DNA of 64,000 nt from an uncultured Pelagibacteraceae bacterium. GTDB lineage: Bacteria > Pseudomonadota > Alphaproteobacteria > Pelagibacterales > Pelagibacteraceae. Below, in pieces: positions 1 to 13,041 of the stretch. The DNA lies in the NCBI GenBank assembly GCA_902551755.1, contig CACDEB010000001.1, positions 309,803 through 373,802 on the forward strand, written 5' to 3'. The notes under the pieces were generated by a model. The model was not told the DNA's origin and ran no database searches. It saw nothing but the letters and a program-made list of their open reading frames with translations. Position 1 is the first letter of the stretch, and each line of letters opens with the position of its first letter. A program made the translations under genes and the position numbers.

Positions 1-304
1 CAAGGAAGATAGAGCAAAACTAGATGGGCTTTACGAGTGTATAATGTGTGCATGCTGCTCAACATCTTGTCCAAGTTATTGGTGGAACGGTGATAAATAT
101 TTAGGCCCTGCCGTTCTTTTACAGGCTTACAGATGGATAATTGATTCAAGAGACGAAGACAGAAAAGAGAGATTAAAAAAAGTTGCAGATGAACTAAAGT
201 TATATAGGTGCCATACTATTATGAATTGTACTAATGCTTGCCCCAAAGGTTTAAATCCAGCAAAAGCAATAGCCTCAATTAAGAAAATGCTTGCAACTAG
301 CTAA
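1..304 (+). CDS. sdhB: Succinate dehydrogenase iron-sulfur subunit, C-terminal part
   Basis: C-terminal part of the iron-sulfur subunit of succinate dehydrogenase (complex II), which passes electrons from the flavoprotein to ubiquinone at the inner membrane. The frame is open from base 2, so the N-terminus with its [2Fe-2S] domain lies outside the window. The visible part carries the ferredoxin-like second domain: a cysteine cluster [12 protein letters not shown] followed by [17 protein letters not shown], the ligand pattern for the [4Fe-4S] and [3Fe-4S] centres. The C-terminus looks normal. It stands 24 bp before mmsA and starts a long same-strand TCA-cycle block. Only the edge truncation is unusual. 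Confidence 0.95.
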   Translation, partial: KEDRAKLDGLYECIMCACCSTSCPSYWWNGDKYLGPAVLLQAYRWIIDSRDEDRKERLKKVADELKLYRCHTIMNCTNACPKGLNPAKAIASIKKMLATS

Positions 305-328
305 TTACTTAATTAAATAATTTCGCCG

Positions 329-2797
<2,469 letters not shown>

Positions 2798-2798
<1 letters not shown>

Positions 2799-3958
2799 TG
2801 AATATTCACGAACACCAGGCTAAACAGTTATTAAAAAAATTTGGCGCCATTGTTCCTAATGGAGAAGCTTGTTTTACTGTACAGGAAGTTTTAGAAAAAG
2901 CAAAAAAACTCAATCTTAAAAAATATGTTCTAAAAGCACAAATACATGCAGGCGGGAGAGGTAAGGCAGGCGGAGTTAAAATATTAGATAATTTATCTGA
3001 TCTAGAAAAAGCTGCAAAGGATTTGTTAGGAAAAAAATTAATTACACATCAGACAGGACCAATTGGTAAAGAAGTTAAAAGACTTTATCTAGAGGAGCCA
3101 TCCAACATAAAAAAAGAATTCTATTTATCCTGTCTTATTGATAGGGCAAGTTCTAAAATTGCTTTTATTTCTAGCGATCAGGGTGGGATGGACATCGAAG
3201 AAGTTGCAAAAAGTGATCCTAATAAAATTAATACTGTAAAAATTAGTTTTAAGGAAGATATTGAAGATGAGGATTGTAAAAAAATTATTCATAATTTCAA
3301 TCTAGATGATGATGCCAATCTTAAATGTATCAAGATTATTAAATCAATTTACAAAACATTTGTCTCTACCGATGCAAGCTTAATTGAAATCAATCCACTA
3401 ATACTTACAAAGGAAAACAATATTGTTTGTCTGGATGCAAAAATAAGCTTTGATGATAATGCAATTTTCAAACATCCAGAATTACTGGAATTAAGAGATT
3501 TGAATGAAGAGGATCCTACAGAAATAGAGGCAAGTAAACACGATTTAGCTTACATAAAATTAGATGGATCCATTGGATGTATGGTAAACGGAGCGGGATT
3601 AGCTATGGCAACAATGGATATAATAAAACTGCATGGTCAAGAACCTGCAAATTTTTTAGATGTAGGAGGCGGTGCATCTAAAGAAAAAGTTGCAGCTGCG
3701 TTTAAGATAATTTTATCAGATAAAAATGTAAAAGGAATACTCATAAATATTTTTGGAGGGATTATGAGGTGTGATGTCCTTGCCCAGGGAATTGTAGAGG
3801 CTGCAAAAGAATCCAAAATAAATATACCTCTTGTAGTAAGACTTGCTGGAACCAATGCTAAAGAAGGAAAAAAAATATTAGATGAATCTGGATTAAAAAT
3901 AATCTCTGCTAGCGATCTAGGGGATGCAGCAAAAAAAATTGTAAAACAAGTGGAATAA
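2798..3958 (+). CDS. sucC: Succinyl-CoA synthetase beta subunit
   Basis: ADP/GDP-forming succinate-CoA ligase beta subunit, with an N-terminal ATP-grasp domain and C-terminal CoA-ligase domain; with SucD it converts succinyl-CoA to succinate with substrate-level phosphorylation. It has 386 residues. Recognisable blocks are [16 protein letters not shown] at the start, [16 protein letters not shown] in the ATP-grasp domain, and [15 protein letters not shown] with [16 protein letters not shown] towards the C-terminus. It overlaps mdh by one base and is separated from sucD by one base, so the two subunits are probably translated in a coupled way. Confidence 0.97.
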
Positions 3959-3959
3959 A

Positions 3960-4835
3960 ATGTCAGTTTTAATAAATAAAAATACTAAACTTATATGCCA
4001 AGGCTTCACAGGCGCCCATGGAACATTTCATTCTGAACAGTCAATAAAATATGGGACGAATCTAGTCGGAGGCGTAACTCCAGGTAAAGGAGGACAAACA
4101 CACTTAAATAAACCTGTTTTTAATTCTGTAAAAGAAGCAAAAGACAAGACTAATGCAAATGCAACAATGATTTATGTGCCTGCAAAATTTGCTGCTGCAG
4201 CAATAATCGAGGCAATTGAGGCTAAGATCGAATTGATAGTTTGTATAACTGAAGGGATTCCAATCTTGGATATGTTAAAAGTAAAAGAAAAATTATCAAA
4301 CTCAGCTTCCAGACTAATTGGACCAAATTGTCCAGGAATTATCACTCCAGACGAATGTAAAATTGGTATCATGCCAGGAAATATTCATAAGAAGGGATCC
4401 GTTGGTATAGTCTCAAGATCAGGAACTCTAACTTATGAGGCTGTCGCACAAACAACTGAAAACGGATTAGGTCAGTCAACATGTATTGGAATAGGAGGAG
4501 ATCCAATTAACGGAACTAATTTTATAGATTGTTTAGACTTGTTTTTAAACGATCCAGAGACTGAGTCTATTTTGATGATTGGTGAAATTGGGGGAACTGC
4601 AGAGGAAGAAGCAGCAGAATTTATCAAAAATCATAAAATCAAAAAGCCTATGGTAGGATTTATTGCTGGTATAACAGCACCTCCTGGACGAAGAATGGGA
4701 CATGCGGGAGCAATAATTTCTGGTGGCAAAGGAGGAGCTTCAGATAAAATTGATACAATGACAGATGCAGGTATTACCATTGCAAAATCTCCTGCAGAAA
4801 TGGGAATTACATTAAAAAATAAATTGGGTCTTTAA
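3960..4835 (+). CDS. sucD: Succinyl-CoA synthetase alpha subunit
   Basis: Alpha subunit of succinate-CoA ligase, carrying the CoA-binding Rossmann domain and the phosphohistidine. It has 291 residues, normal for the family. The CoA-binding part contains [13 protein letters not shown], and the active-site histidine is H248 in [18 protein letters not shown]. The conserved [11 protein letters not shown] stretch sits mid-protein. It follows sucC by one base. The 31 bp after it, before sucA, are unusually long for this block and contain a 14-bp palindrome described separately. Confidence 0.97.
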   Translation: MSVLINKNTKLICQGFTGAHGTFHSEQSIKYGTNLVGGVTPGKGGQTHLNKPVFNSVKEAKDKTNANATMIYVPAKFAAAAIIEAIEAKIELIVCITEGIPILDMLKVKEKLSNSASRLIGPNCPGIITPDECKIGIMPGNIHKKGSVGIVSRSGTLTYEAVAQTTENGLGQSTCIGIGGDPINGTNFIDCLDLFLNDPETESILMIGEIGGTAEEEAAEFIKNHKIKKPMVGFIAGITAPPGRRMGHAGAIISGGKGGASDKIDTMTDAGITIAKSPAEMGITLKNKLGL

Positions 4836-4840
4836 TATTT

Positions 4841-4854
4841 TAATGTTAACATTA
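4841..4854. promoter_or_regulatory. 14-bp palindrome in the sucD-sucA gap
   Basis: The sequence TAATGTTAACATTA is a perfect 14-bp palindrome, 12 bp before the sucA start codon and overlapping a TATAAT-like hexamer at 4853-4858. It could be an operator over a promoter for sucAB-lpdA. No good -35 hexamer is found at the right distance, and an AT-rich palindrome this short can arise by chance in a genome of this composition. What is seen is the symmetry and its position; the regulatory role is inference. Confidence 0.3.
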
Positions 4855-4866
4855 TAATAATCGTAA

Positions 4867-7725
4867 ATGAGCTCTTCAAAAAACTTAGAATTTAAGCAAC
4901 AGTCTTTTCTTAATAAATCTAACAGCCAGTTTATAGAGGAAATGTATGTAAGATTTATAGAGAATGACCCAAAATTACCAGATAGTTGGAAAAAATACTT
5001 TAGTGATTTAAATGAAGATTTAAATTCAGTTTCAAAAGAAATATCGGGCCCTTCATGGAGTCCAAAAAAGATATCGATAGATCCAAAAAAAAATAAAAGA
5101 CTTGAGGAAAATCTAAATGGTTCTGAAAGGGAGAAAATAGATTCTATTAAAGCAATCGCATTGATAAGGGCATATAGAATTAGAGGCCACCTTATAGCAA
5201 ACCTTGATCCTCTTGGTTTAATGAAAAGAGAATATCTTTATGAATTACATCCAAATGACTATGGTTTCAAAACTGAGGACTTTGACAGAAAAATCTATCT
5301 TAATTCATATATGGATGTGGGTTATGCCTCAATAAATGAAATCATCACAAAATTAAGAAAAGTGTATTGCTCATCAATAGGTGCTGAATATATGCATATA
5401 ACAAATCCAACGGAGAAAGTTTGGTTTAGAGAAAGAATGGAAAAAGAGGAGAACCAAATTAATTTTACTGAAAAAGGAAAAGACGCAATATTAAATAAGA
5501 TTATTCAAGCTGAAGGTTTTGAAAAATTTTTAGCAAAAAAATATGTTGGCACGAAAAGATTTGGTCTTGATGGTGCAGAGTCTTTAATTCCAGCACTAGA
5601 ACAAATTATTAAGCGTGGAGGCCAGCTGGGAGTAAAAGAAATCAAAATTGGAATGTCACATAGAGGTAGATTAAATGTTTTAGCAAATGTTCTTCAAAAG
5701 TCTTATAAAAGAATTTTCAACGAATTTGCTGGTGAATTTGCTTCTTCAAGCGAGGACTCTACAGGTGATGTAAAATATCATTTAGGTGCTTCATCAGATA
5801 GAACTTTTGATGGAAACTCTGTACATGTTAGTCTTACAGACAACCCTTCTCATTTAGAAGCAGTTAACCCTGTAGTTCTTGGTCAAACTAGAGCAAAACA
5901 ATATTTTCATAAAGACACAGAAAGAAAAAAAGTAATACCTTTACTTATTCACGGGGATGCAGCATTTGCAGGGCAAGGAGTTGTAGCTGAATGTTTTGCG
6001 ATGTCAGGTTTAAAAGGTCACAACACAGGTGGAACAATTCATATAATTGTAAATAACCAAATTGGTTTTACCACTAGTCCAAGGTTTGCTAGATCAAGCC
6101 CGTACCCATCTGATTTAGGAAAAATTGTAGAGGCTCCCATTCTTCATTGCAATGGAGATGATCCAGAAGCAGTTGTTCATTGTGCTAAAATCGCAATTGA
6201 GTTTAGACAAAAATTTAACAAAGATGTTGTAATTGACATGATTTGCTACAGAAGATTCGGTCATAATGAAGGAGATGAACCATCTTTTACTCAGCCTTTA
6301 ATGTACAAAAAAATAAGATCACATCCATCTACTTTAAATATATATGGGAAAAAACTTATTAAAAATAACAGTATAACTGAAGATCAATTCAAAAATAAAG
6401 TAAACGACTTTAAAAAACTTTTGGATGATCAATTTAAAACTGCAAATGATTACAAACCAAAACTGAATTGGTTTGAAGGGACCTGGTCAAGATATCAACC
6501 AAAGAAAGGTAAGGATAAAAGAGGACAGACAGGAGTTGATACGACGAAATTAAAAAAACTCTCTGCAAAAATAAACTTTTTAAAACCAGAGCTTAATATT
6601 CATAAAACTATACAAAAAGTTTTTGAAAATAGAGATAAGTGTGTACAAGATGAAAAAAATATTGATTGGGCTAATGCAGAAACGCTAGCATTTGCAACAT
6701 TACTCGAAGAGGGATTTCCTGTGAGATTAGTCGGCCAAGATAGTGGTCGTGGTACATTTAGTCAAAGACACTCAGTTTTACGAAATCAAATAGATAACTC
6801 AAGATACGTGCCGTTAGATCATGTATCTACAAAACAGAAAAAATTTGAAATTGTAGATAGTTTTTTATCTGAACTAGCAGTACTTGGATTTGAGTATGGA
6901 TACAGCTTAGTAGAACCAGAAACCTTAACGATCTGGGAGGCGCAATTTGGAGATTTTGCAAACGGAGCTCAAGTCGTAATTGATCAATTCATTGCCTCTG
7001 GAGAGAGAAAATGGTTTAGAGCCTCAGGATTAGTTCTATTGCTTCCCCATGGTTATGAGGGACAAGGGCCTGAACACTCTTCAGCAAGACTTGAAAGATT
7101 TTTGCAACTTTGTGCTCAAGAAAATATGCAAGTGCTTAATTGTACAACTCCAGCAAATTATTTTCATGCTCTTAGAAGACAGATTCACAGAGAATTTAGA
7201 AAGCCACTTGTTATAATGACTCCAAAATCTTTGTTGAGAAACAAATACTGTGTTTCAAACATAGAGGACTTTGATAAAAATAATTCATTTCATAGAGTTT
7301 TAGAGGATCAAGCCTTAAATAAAAAGAACAAATTAATTGAATTAAAAAAACCAAAAAAGATAAGAAAAGTCATTCTTTGCTCTGGAAAAATATATTTTGA
7401 TCTTTTGGCTGCGAGAGAAAAAAAGAAAATTGACGATGTTGTTTTTATAAGAATAGAACAACTTTATCCTTTCCCAGTAAGGTCTTTGACAAAAGCTATT
7501 AAACCATATGCTGAATATGCTAGATTTATTTGGTGCCAAGAAGAACCAAAAAATATGGGTGCTTGGTTTTCAGTAAGAGATTATATTCAATGGACTTTAG
7601 ATAATTTAGAGGTTAAAAAGAAATTAAAGTTTATTGGCAGAAATCCTTCAGCTTCGCCAGCTACTGGATATGCGAAAAGACATGCAAAACAACAAAAAGA
7701 AATTATAGATAAAATTTTAGAATAA
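4867..7725 (+). CDS. sucA: 2-oxoglutarate dehydrogenase E1 component
   Basis: Thiamine-diphosphate-dependent E1 subunit of the 2-oxoglutarate dehydrogenase complex; it decarboxylates 2-oxoglutarate and passes the succinyl group to the lipoyl domain of SucB. It has 952 residues, in line with about 930-980 for the family. The N-terminal peptide [12 protein letters not shown] resembles the segment that docks E1 to the complex. The core includes [14 protein letters not shown], the ThDP/Mg motif starting [11 protein letters not shown] and continuing to NNQIGFTT, and [15 protein letters not shown]. The C-terminal half has [13 protein letters not shown] and [18 protein letters not shown]. Its stop shares one base with the sucB start. 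Confidence 0.97.
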   Translation: MSSSKNLEFKQQSFLNKSNSQFIEEMYVRFIENDPKLPDSWKKYFSDLNEDLNSVSKEISGPSWSPKKISIDPKKNKRLEENLNGSEREKIDSIKAIALIRAYRIRGHLIANLDPLGLMKREYLYELHPNDYGFKTEDFDRKIYLNSYMDVGYASINEIITKLRKVYCSSIGAEYMHITNPTEKVWFRERMEKEENQINFTEKGKDAILNKIIQAEGFEKFLAKKYVGTKRFGLDGAESLIPALEQIIKRGGQLGVKEIKIGMSHRGRLNVLANVLQKSYKRIFNEFAGEFASSSEDSTGDVKYHLGASSDRTFDGNSVHVSLTDNPSHLEAVNPVVLGQTRAKQYFHKDTERKKVIPLLIHGDAAFAGQGVVAECFAMSGLKGHNTGGTIHIIVNNQIGFTTSPRFARSSPYPSDLGKIVEAPILHCNGDDPEAVVHCAKIAIEFRQKFNKDVVIDMICYRRFGHNEGDEPSFTQPLMYKKIRSHPSTLNIYGKKLIKNNSITEDQFKNKVNDFKKLLDDQFKTANDYKPKLNWFEGTWSRYQPKKGKDKRGQTGVDTTKLKKLSAKINFLKPELNIHKTIQKVFENRDKCVQDEKNIDWANAETLAFATLLEEGFPVRLVGQDSGRGTFSQRHSVLRNQIDNSRYVPLDHVSTKQKKFEIVDSFLSELAVLGFEYGYSLVEPETLTIWEAQFGDFANGAQVVIDQFIASGERKWFRASGLVLLLPHGYEGQGPEHSSARLERFLQLCAQENMQVLNCTTPANYFHALRRQIHREFRKPLVIMTPKSLLRNKYCVSNIEDFDKNNSFHRVLEDQALNKKNKLIELKKPKKIRKVILCSGKIYFDLLAAREKKKIDDVVFIRIEQLYPFPVRSLTKAIKPYAEYARFIWCQEEPKNMGAWFSVRDYIQWTLDNLEVKKKLKFIGRNPSASPATGYAKRHAKQQKEIIDKILE

Positions 7726-9047
7726 TGTCAGACAAAATTGTAGTTCCAGTTTTAGGAGAAAGTATAACAGAGGCAACTGTAGCTAAATGGTTAAAAAATA
7801 AAGGTGATAGTGTCGAAGCCGATGAACCTGTTGTTGAACTTGAAACTGACAAAGTAAATTTAGAGGTTCCATCCCCCTCAGATGGAGTATTAAGCGAAAT
7901 AAATGCTCAAAATGGCTCAACGGTTGAGGTAGGAGCTGTTCTTGGATCAATAATCGGAGGAAGCACAAAAAAAGATGAAACTGAGGATGAACCTAAAGAA
8001 GAGAAAGTAGTACATAACGAAGATAATATCATTAGTTTAAAAAAAGAAGTTGAGACAAAAGAAATTGAAACAAAACTGTTCGATAAGGAAGAAAAAATTT
8101 CAGAACCTGATGAAAATACAAATAAGGAAGAACCATTAATCCTTATAGAAGAAGTACCCTCTAAAAAAGAGAAATCTAAAAAAACAAAGGATGTATCTGT
8201 TTCTCCTGCTGTGAGAAAGATTGCTGCAGATAATAAAATTGACTTAAAAAAAATCCAGGGAACTGGCAGGGGCGGAAGAGTTTCAAAAGGTGATCTATTA
8301 AGTTTAATGAACATTAAACCCGGACCTTCTGAGCGGAAAATAAAGTTTGGCCAAGAAGAAAAAATAAAGATGACAAGGCTAAGACTAACAATTGCTAAAA
8401 GACTCAAACAAGCTCAAGATAATGCAGCAATGCTTACAACTTTTAATGAAGTTGATATGAGTGGTATAATTGACATGAGAAAAGAAAATCAAAGTGATTT
8501 TCAAGATAGGTTTGGCATAAAACTAGGTTTTATGTCCTTTTTTGTTAAAGCTTGCATTGAAAGTCTAAAACTTTTTCCAGCAATTAATGCTGAAATCGAG
8601 GGAGAGAACATAATTTATAAGAACTACTATAATATAAGTTTTGCAGTAGGCACCGAAAAAGGGCTTGTGGTTCCAGTTTTAAAAAATGCAGATGAAATGT
8701 CTTTCGCAGACATAGAAAAGAAAATTAAAGAATTGTCTGATAAAGCAAGAGATGGAAAGATTACAATTGACGATCTTCAAGGCGGGACATTTACTATCAG
8801 CAACGGCGGTGTCTATGGATCAATGTTATCAACACCTATTTTAAATTTACCTCAATCCGGAGTTTTAGGAATGCATAATATTGTAGAAAGGCCGCATGTG
8901 GTAAATGGTGAAATTAAAATAAGACCAATAATGTATATAGCTTTATCATATGATCATAGAATAATTGATGGGAAAGAGGCAGTATCTTTTTTAAAAAATA
9001 CAAAAGATAACTTGGAAGATCCAAGAAGATTATTTTTAAATTTATAG
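7725..9047 (+). CDS. sucB: 2-oxoglutarate dehydrogenase E2, dihydrolipoyl succinyltransferase
   Basis: Core E2 subunit of the 2-oxoglutarate dehydrogenase complex, transferring succinyl from lipoyl-lysine to CoA. Domain order in 440 residues: one lipoyl domain at about 1-75 with lipoylated lysine K43 in ETDKVNLEV; an acidic, lysine-rich linker at about 80-160; a peripheral-subunit-binding domain starting at [13 protein letters not shown]; and the acyltransferase domain with the active-site YDHRIIDG near the C-terminus. The linker is charged and low-complexity rather than the Ala/Pro type seen in GC-rich bacteria. One-base overlap with sucA and 3 bp to lpdA support one operon. Confidence 0.96.
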   Translation: MSDKIVVPVLGESITEATVAKWLKNKGDSVEADEPVVELETDKVNLEVPSPSDGVLSEINAQNGSTVEVGAVLGSIIGGSTKKDETEDEPKEEKVVHNEDNIISLKKEVETKEIETKLFDKEEKISEPDENTNKEEPLILIEEVPSKKEKSKKTKDVSVSPAVRKIAADNKIDLKKIQGTGRGGRVSKGDLLSLMNIKPGPSERKIKFGQEEKIKMTRLRLTIAKRLKQAQDNAAMLTTFNEVDMSGIIDMRKENQSDFQDRFGIKLGFMSFFVKACIESLKLFPAINAEIEGENIIYKNYYNISFAVGTEKGLVVPVLKNADEMSFADIEKKIKELSDKARDGKITIDDLQGGTFTISNGGVYGSMLSTPILNLPQSGVLGMHNIVERPHVVNGEIKIRPIMYIALSYDHRIIDGKEAVSFLKNTKDNLEDPRRLFLNL

Positions 9048-9050
9048 CTT

Positions 9051-10451
9051 ATGACAGAAAAATTTGACTCGGTAGTAATAGGCGGTGGACCTGGTGGATA
9101 TGTTTGTGCTATAAGGTTAGCTCAATTAGGTCAAAAAACTGCTTGTATAGAAGCTAGAGGTGCTCTGGGTGGAACTTGTTTAAACATTGGATGTATTCCT
9201 TCAAAAAGCTTATTAAATTTGTCTGAGAATTTTAAAAAGGCTAAAAATTTTTCTAAACTTGGAATTGAAACAGGAGACGTAAAACTTAATTTAGATAAGA
9301 TGATGAAAAATAAGGATAAAGCAGTTTCAATTTTGACCAAGGGTGTTGAATTTTTATTCAAAAAAAACAAAGTTACTTACTTAAAAGGTTTCGGCAGTTT
9401 TGTTTCTGACAAAAAAATATCAGTAAAAGGCGAAGATGGTAAAAAAAAAGAGATTGAGGCAAAAAACATTATTATTGCGACTGGATCTGAGGCAATGCCA
9501 ATGCCCAACGTAGAATTTGATGAAAAAACAATCGTCTCTTCGACAGGCGCCCTATCTTTAAAAGAAGTTCCAAAAAGTTTAGTTGTCGTTGGTGGGGGGT
9601 ATATAGGTTTAGAAATGGGTTCTGTCTGGTCTAGACTAGGGGCTGAAGTAAATGTAATCGAATTTTTAGATCATATTACACCTGGGATGGATAGAGAGAT
9701 TTCAGATGAGTTTATGAAAATATTGAAGAAACAAAATATTAAGTTTCACTTAAATAGAAAAGTAACTAGCATTAAAAAAACTAACAATGGGGTACAAATT
9801 TCAACGTCAGATAAGAATGGAGATATTAAAGAATTTAATTGTGACGTAGCCCTAATATCAATTGGAAGAAAACCGTTCACATCTAATTTAAATTTGAGTT
9901 CTGCAGGAGTAAAATCAGATGAAAAAGGAAGGATTAAAATTGACAAAAAATTTCAAACTTCAACAAAAAATATTTACGCTATTGGAGATGTAATTGATGG
10001 CCCGATGTTAGCTCACAAAGCTGAAGAGGAAGGGATCGCAGTTGCAGAAATAATTGCAGGCCAATCTGGCCATGTAAACTATGATTTAATTCCAGGGGTA
10101 ATTTATACTACTCCTGAGGTAGCAAGTATAGGCTTGACTGAAGAGCAACTAAAAGAAAAAAATAAGTCTTATAAAATTGGAAAGTTTCCTTTTATGGCCA
10201 ACTCAAGAGCTAAAGCAATTGATGAGCCTGAAGGATTCGTAAAAATTTTAGCGGATAAAGATACTGATAAAGTTTTAGGAGTACATATGATAGGGCCTCA
10301 TGTAGGAGAAATGATCGCAGAAATGGCAGTTGCAATGGAATTTGGAGCAAGCTCTGAGGATATTGCACGAACGTGCCATGCTCATCCAACATTTTCTGAG
10401 GCAATTAAAGAGGCTGCTTTATCTGTTGAAAAAAGACAAATACACTCTTAA
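9051..10451 (+). CDS. lpdA: Dihydrolipoyl dehydrogenase (E3)
   Basis: FAD-dependent pyridine nucleotide-disulfide oxidoreductase that reoxidises the dihydrolipoyl groups of E2 with NAD+. It has 466 residues. The FAD-binding motif is GGGPGG at 11-16; the redox disulfide is C43/C48 in GGTCLNIGCIPSK; the NAD-binding motif VVVGGGYIGLEMGS lies near residue 180; the catalytic histidine and glutamate are in HAHPTFSEA near the C-terminus. It is placed directly after sucB, but may also serve pyruvate dehydrogenase or glycine cleavage. It converges with the 10463-12097 glycosyltransferase with an 11-bp gap. Confidence 0.96.
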   Translation: MTEKFDSVVIGGGPGGYVCAIRLAQLGQKTACIEARGALGGTCLNIGCIPSKSLLNLSENFKKAKNFSKLGIETGDVKLNLDKMMKNKDKAVSILTKGVEFLFKKNKVTYLKGFGSFVSDKKISVKGEDGKKKEIEAKNIIIATGSEAMPMPNVEFDEKTIVSSTGALSLKEVPKSLVVVGGGYIGLEMGSVWSRLGAEVNVIEFLDHITPGMDREISDEFMKILKKQNIKFHLNRKVTSIKKTNNGVQISTSDKNGDIKEFNCDVALISIGRKPFTSNLNLSSAGVKSDEKGRIKIDKKFQTSTKNIYAIGDVIDGPMLAHKAEEEGIAVAEIIAGQSGHVNYDLIPGVIYTTPEVASIGLTEEQLKEKNKSYKIGKFPFMANSRAKAIDEPEGFVKILADKDTDKVLGVHMIGPHVGEMIAEMAVAMEFGASSEDIARTCHAHPTFSEAIKEAALSVEKRQIHS

Positions 10452-10474
10452 AAAAAAGAAAATTATTTTTTTAA
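10448..10474. terminator. Possible bidirectional A/T terminator between convergent genes
   Basis: Between the convergent ends of lpdA and the glycosyltransferase gene, TTAAAAAAA and TTTTTTTAA form a 9-bp inverted repeat around a 9-base loop, so either strand gives an A-run, a loop and a T-run. The stem is all A/T and weak. Location and symmetry fit a compact shared terminator; A/T homopolymers are common in this sequence, so confidence is low. Confidence 0.3.
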
Positions 10475-12097
10475 TCTAAATAAACTATTTATTTTGATAT
10501 CATCTACAATTACCTCATTTAAAATTTCATATTTTTCAAAAAAATCTTTGTCGTATCTTACGTTATCTAAGTTATAACTTGTAATCAAGTATTCAGCATT
10601 TTCTCTAGACACAACCTTAAATTTTTGTCTTTCTTTTTTTGATAATGAGAATAAGGAATAAAATAATTTTCTATTTCCATTTTCTGCAATTAAATAAAGA
10701 TCTTTTTTCTCATTTTTAATTAAAAAGTCATAATTAGTTTTGTAGCTAGCCGAAAGATAGTCAAGTTCGAAATTTTTTGAAGCAACATTTTTTATAAGTT
10801 TGTTAAAAAAGACATATTGATAAGGATGATTATTAAATATCCACAGACCAATATCAATAAGTACAAATAAAATAAAAATGTGTATTAGTTTTATTATTTT
10901 TTTTGAACTATTAAAAGTATTTAGCAAAAAAATTAAACCCTTAATAATAAATATGACATAAAAAGGATATATGAAGTACAAGTGTCTCCAACCATCGTAC
11001 AGCGTTGAGTTTAATATAACAACTGCAAAGATTGGTGTAATTAATAATAGAAGAAAAAAAATATCTTGGATGAAAATAAGATCTTTATCATTTTTAAAAA
11101 AACTTTTAACTAAATCAAACAAACCTATGATAAAAAAAAAAGTGTAAAAGATTGGCGTTGTTATAAAAATCCAAACAGGAACATAATGCCAGGGAGCATT
11201 AAAAAAACTAATTAAATGTCCCAAATAAAGGTGGTAACCATCCATTTGATGGTTTGATAAGTTGGTAAATACAGCAATTATGTTTTTGAATGGATTGTCC
11301 CAAAGAGAAGGAAAAGATACGATATAGAATATAAATGTTAGTGAACATATTTTAATTATATCTAAAAAAATTTTTTTAATTTTTTGATTATTCTGAATTG
11401 ATGAAAAAAGAAAGGTCAAACAAATGAACACTGGCACGATAAGCCCCATAAGTCTTATATTCATTGCAGCAGCAGAGAATAATGAAAAAAGTATTATTCT
11501 TTTATAAGTAATCTTTTTTAATATTTTCAAACCATAATTAACTGAAAAAATGGTGAAAGCCATTAGTGGGAGATCGAAATTATTATAAAAACTACTTGCA
11601 AAAATTCTAGGGGTTAAAAATAAAACTAATGTACCTAGAATACAATATTGCCATTCTTTAAAACGATTTTTAAGTATATCATAAAAAGCTATCAAACCTA
11701 AAAAGTAAATTATAAAATAAGAATAGTGTCTCAATAAAAAAGCATCTTTCTTATCTTCCACTCCAAATAAAATTTCTGCTAAAGTAAGAGGAACTTGAAT
11801 TATATCTCCTCCATAAAATTTCATTACAGTGGAAGCCTCACTTAATTTTGGAATCTCTTTATTTGCTCTATATTTTTCATTTATTTCTGGTAAAAATTTT
11901 TCTCCAAGATAATTAATTGTTATTAAGCTTCTATATCTATTATTGTATTCATCATTAGTTGTGCCATAGTCTTTAACTGAAATAAATCCTATAATAAAAA
12001 TAAGTGAAAAAGTTAATATTGTTATGAATTTTTTAATGTTTCTATTTCCTATCGAAAAAGTAGATAAATTAAAAATATTGTAGAGATACTTAAGCAT
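10463..12097 (-). CDS. Membrane GT-C type glycosyltransferase (PMT/ArnT-like)
   Basis: Integral membrane protein of 544 residues with about ten or more hydrophobic segments and a soluble C-terminal tail of about 120 residues. After the first membrane helix (about 24-44) the periplasmic loop reads DYGTTNDEYNNRYRSL; the acidic pair DE in this place is the catalytic signature of GT-C enzymes such as PMT and ArnT, which use polyprenyl-phosphate sugars. It probably adds a sugar to a lipid, glycan or protein on the outer face of the inner membrane; donor and acceptor are unknown. It faces the FkbM-like gene across a 71-bp divergent gap that holds only A/T-rich, promoter-like sequence. Confidence 0.75.
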   Translation of the reverse strand: MLKYLYNIFNLSTFSIGNRNIKKFITILTFSLIFIIGFISVKDYGTTNDEYNNRYRSLITINYLGEKFLPEINEKYRANKEIPKLSEASTVMKFYGGDIIQVPLTLAEILFGVEDKKDAFLLRHYSYFIIYFLGLIAFYDILKNRFKEWQYCILGTLVLFLTPRIFASSFYNNFDLPLMAFTIFSVNYGLKILKKITYKRIILFSLFSAAAMNIRLMGLIVPVFICLTFLFSSIQNNQKIKKIFLDIIKICSLTFIFYIVSFPSLWDNPFKNIIAVFTNLSNHQMDGYHLYLGHLISFFNAPWHYVPVWIFITTPIFYTFFFIIGLFDLVKSFFKNDKDLIFIQDIFFLLLLITPIFAVVILNSTLYDGWRHLYFIYPFYVIFIIKGLIFLLNTFNSSKKIIKLIHIFILFVLIDIGLWIFNNHPYQYVFFNKLIKNVASKNFELDYLSASYKTNYDFLIKNEKKDLYLIAENGNRKLFYSLFSLSKKERQKFKVVSRENAEYLITSYNLDNVRYDKDFFEKYEILNEVIVDDIKINSLFRLKK

Positions 12098-12168
12098 AAT
12101 GATTTATAATTACTTAATAAAAACAAACAATATATGATATCTAATACCACACATTTAAAAAATTTTAT

Positions 12169-13011
12169 ATGAAATTATTCAGAAAAATTAAATCTATTAT
12201 TCCAACCTATCAGAAGCATGGAATAGATGGTCTTGTGTATGCAACCTTAAAAAACTTAAAAATAAATACAAAGTTTAATTCAATAATTGAAAAAAAAAAA
12301 TTTTATATTGGAAAAAAAATAATGGAAATATCAAATAAAGAAGTGATTTCTGGGATATATAAATCAACAAAGTTAACATGTAAAACTCATTGGGGAGGTC
12401 TTGAAATTTCATCTAAATTGGTTGGTTTTTATGAACAGCAAGTTCAGGAAAAAATTATTTTTTTAAAAAAAAAATTTAACTTAGAGTATTTGATTAATTT
12501 TGGGAGTGGAGATGGATATCACTTAATTGGCTTACTAAAAAATAATTATTTTAAGTTAGGGGTTGCTTTTGAATTAGACGATTCTGGTATGGCTCAAATT
12601 CAGGAAAATGCGAAACTAAATAAAATAGAGAAAAAAGTGGTTATATTTGGGAAGGCTAACTTTGATAAAGTTTCTAATATTTTAGATGAGAATAAACTTA
12701 AAAAGACCTTATTTTTAGTTGATATAGAAGGGGCAGAGTTTGATTTATTTAATGAAAATAATCTACCATATTTTAAAAATAGTATTTTAGTCATCGAAAA
12801 TCACGATTTTTACAAAGAAAAACTCTCAGTTGAAAATTTTTTTACATTTATGAAAAAACATTTTTCCCTAGAAATATTAAAAAACAGTTCAAGAAATCCT
12901 CATGAAATTAAACATCTTGATAAATTTGACGATGACGAAAAATGGCTTATTGCATCTGAAGGTCGAAAACAGAATATGAATTGGTTAATTTTTATTCCAA
13001 AAAATAGTTAA
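12169..13011 (+). CDS. FkbM-like SAM-dependent methyltransferase
   Basis: Soluble 280-residue protein. The middle part looks like a class I methyltransferase: a glycine-rich SAM loop NFGSGDGYHLIGLL near residues 107-120, an acidic strand end VAFELDD, and later LVDIEGAEFDLF, which matches the DIEGAE motif of the FkbM family. FkbM-type enzymes O-methylate sugars, lipids or polyketides; the substrate here is unknown. The first 80 residues are lysine-rich and match no domain I recognise. Together with the divergent GT-C gene it forms a small surface-modification pair set between housekeeping genes. Confidence 0.7.
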   Translation: MKLFRKIKSIIPTYQKHGIDGLVYATLKNLKINTKFNSIIEKKKFYIGKKIMEISNKEVISGIYKSTKLTCKTHWGGLEISSKLVGFYEQQVQEKIIFLKKKFNLEYLINFGSGDGYHLIGLLKNNYFKLGVAFELDDSGMAQIQENAKLNKIEKKVVIFGKANFDKVSNILDENKLKKTLFLVDIEGAEFDLFNENNLPYFKNSILVIENHDFYKEKLSVENFFTFMKKHFSLEILKNSSRNPHEIKHLDKFDDDEKWLIASEGRKQNMNWLIFIPKNS

Positions 13012-13041
13012 ATTTATTTTAATTTTTCGTAATATAAACAT

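Noticed and set aside
7907-8407. 166-residue minus-strand reading frame inside sucB
   Set aside because: It lies opposite the low-complexity linker of sucB, has a serine-rich composition made by antisense of Glu/Lys codons, and resembles no family.
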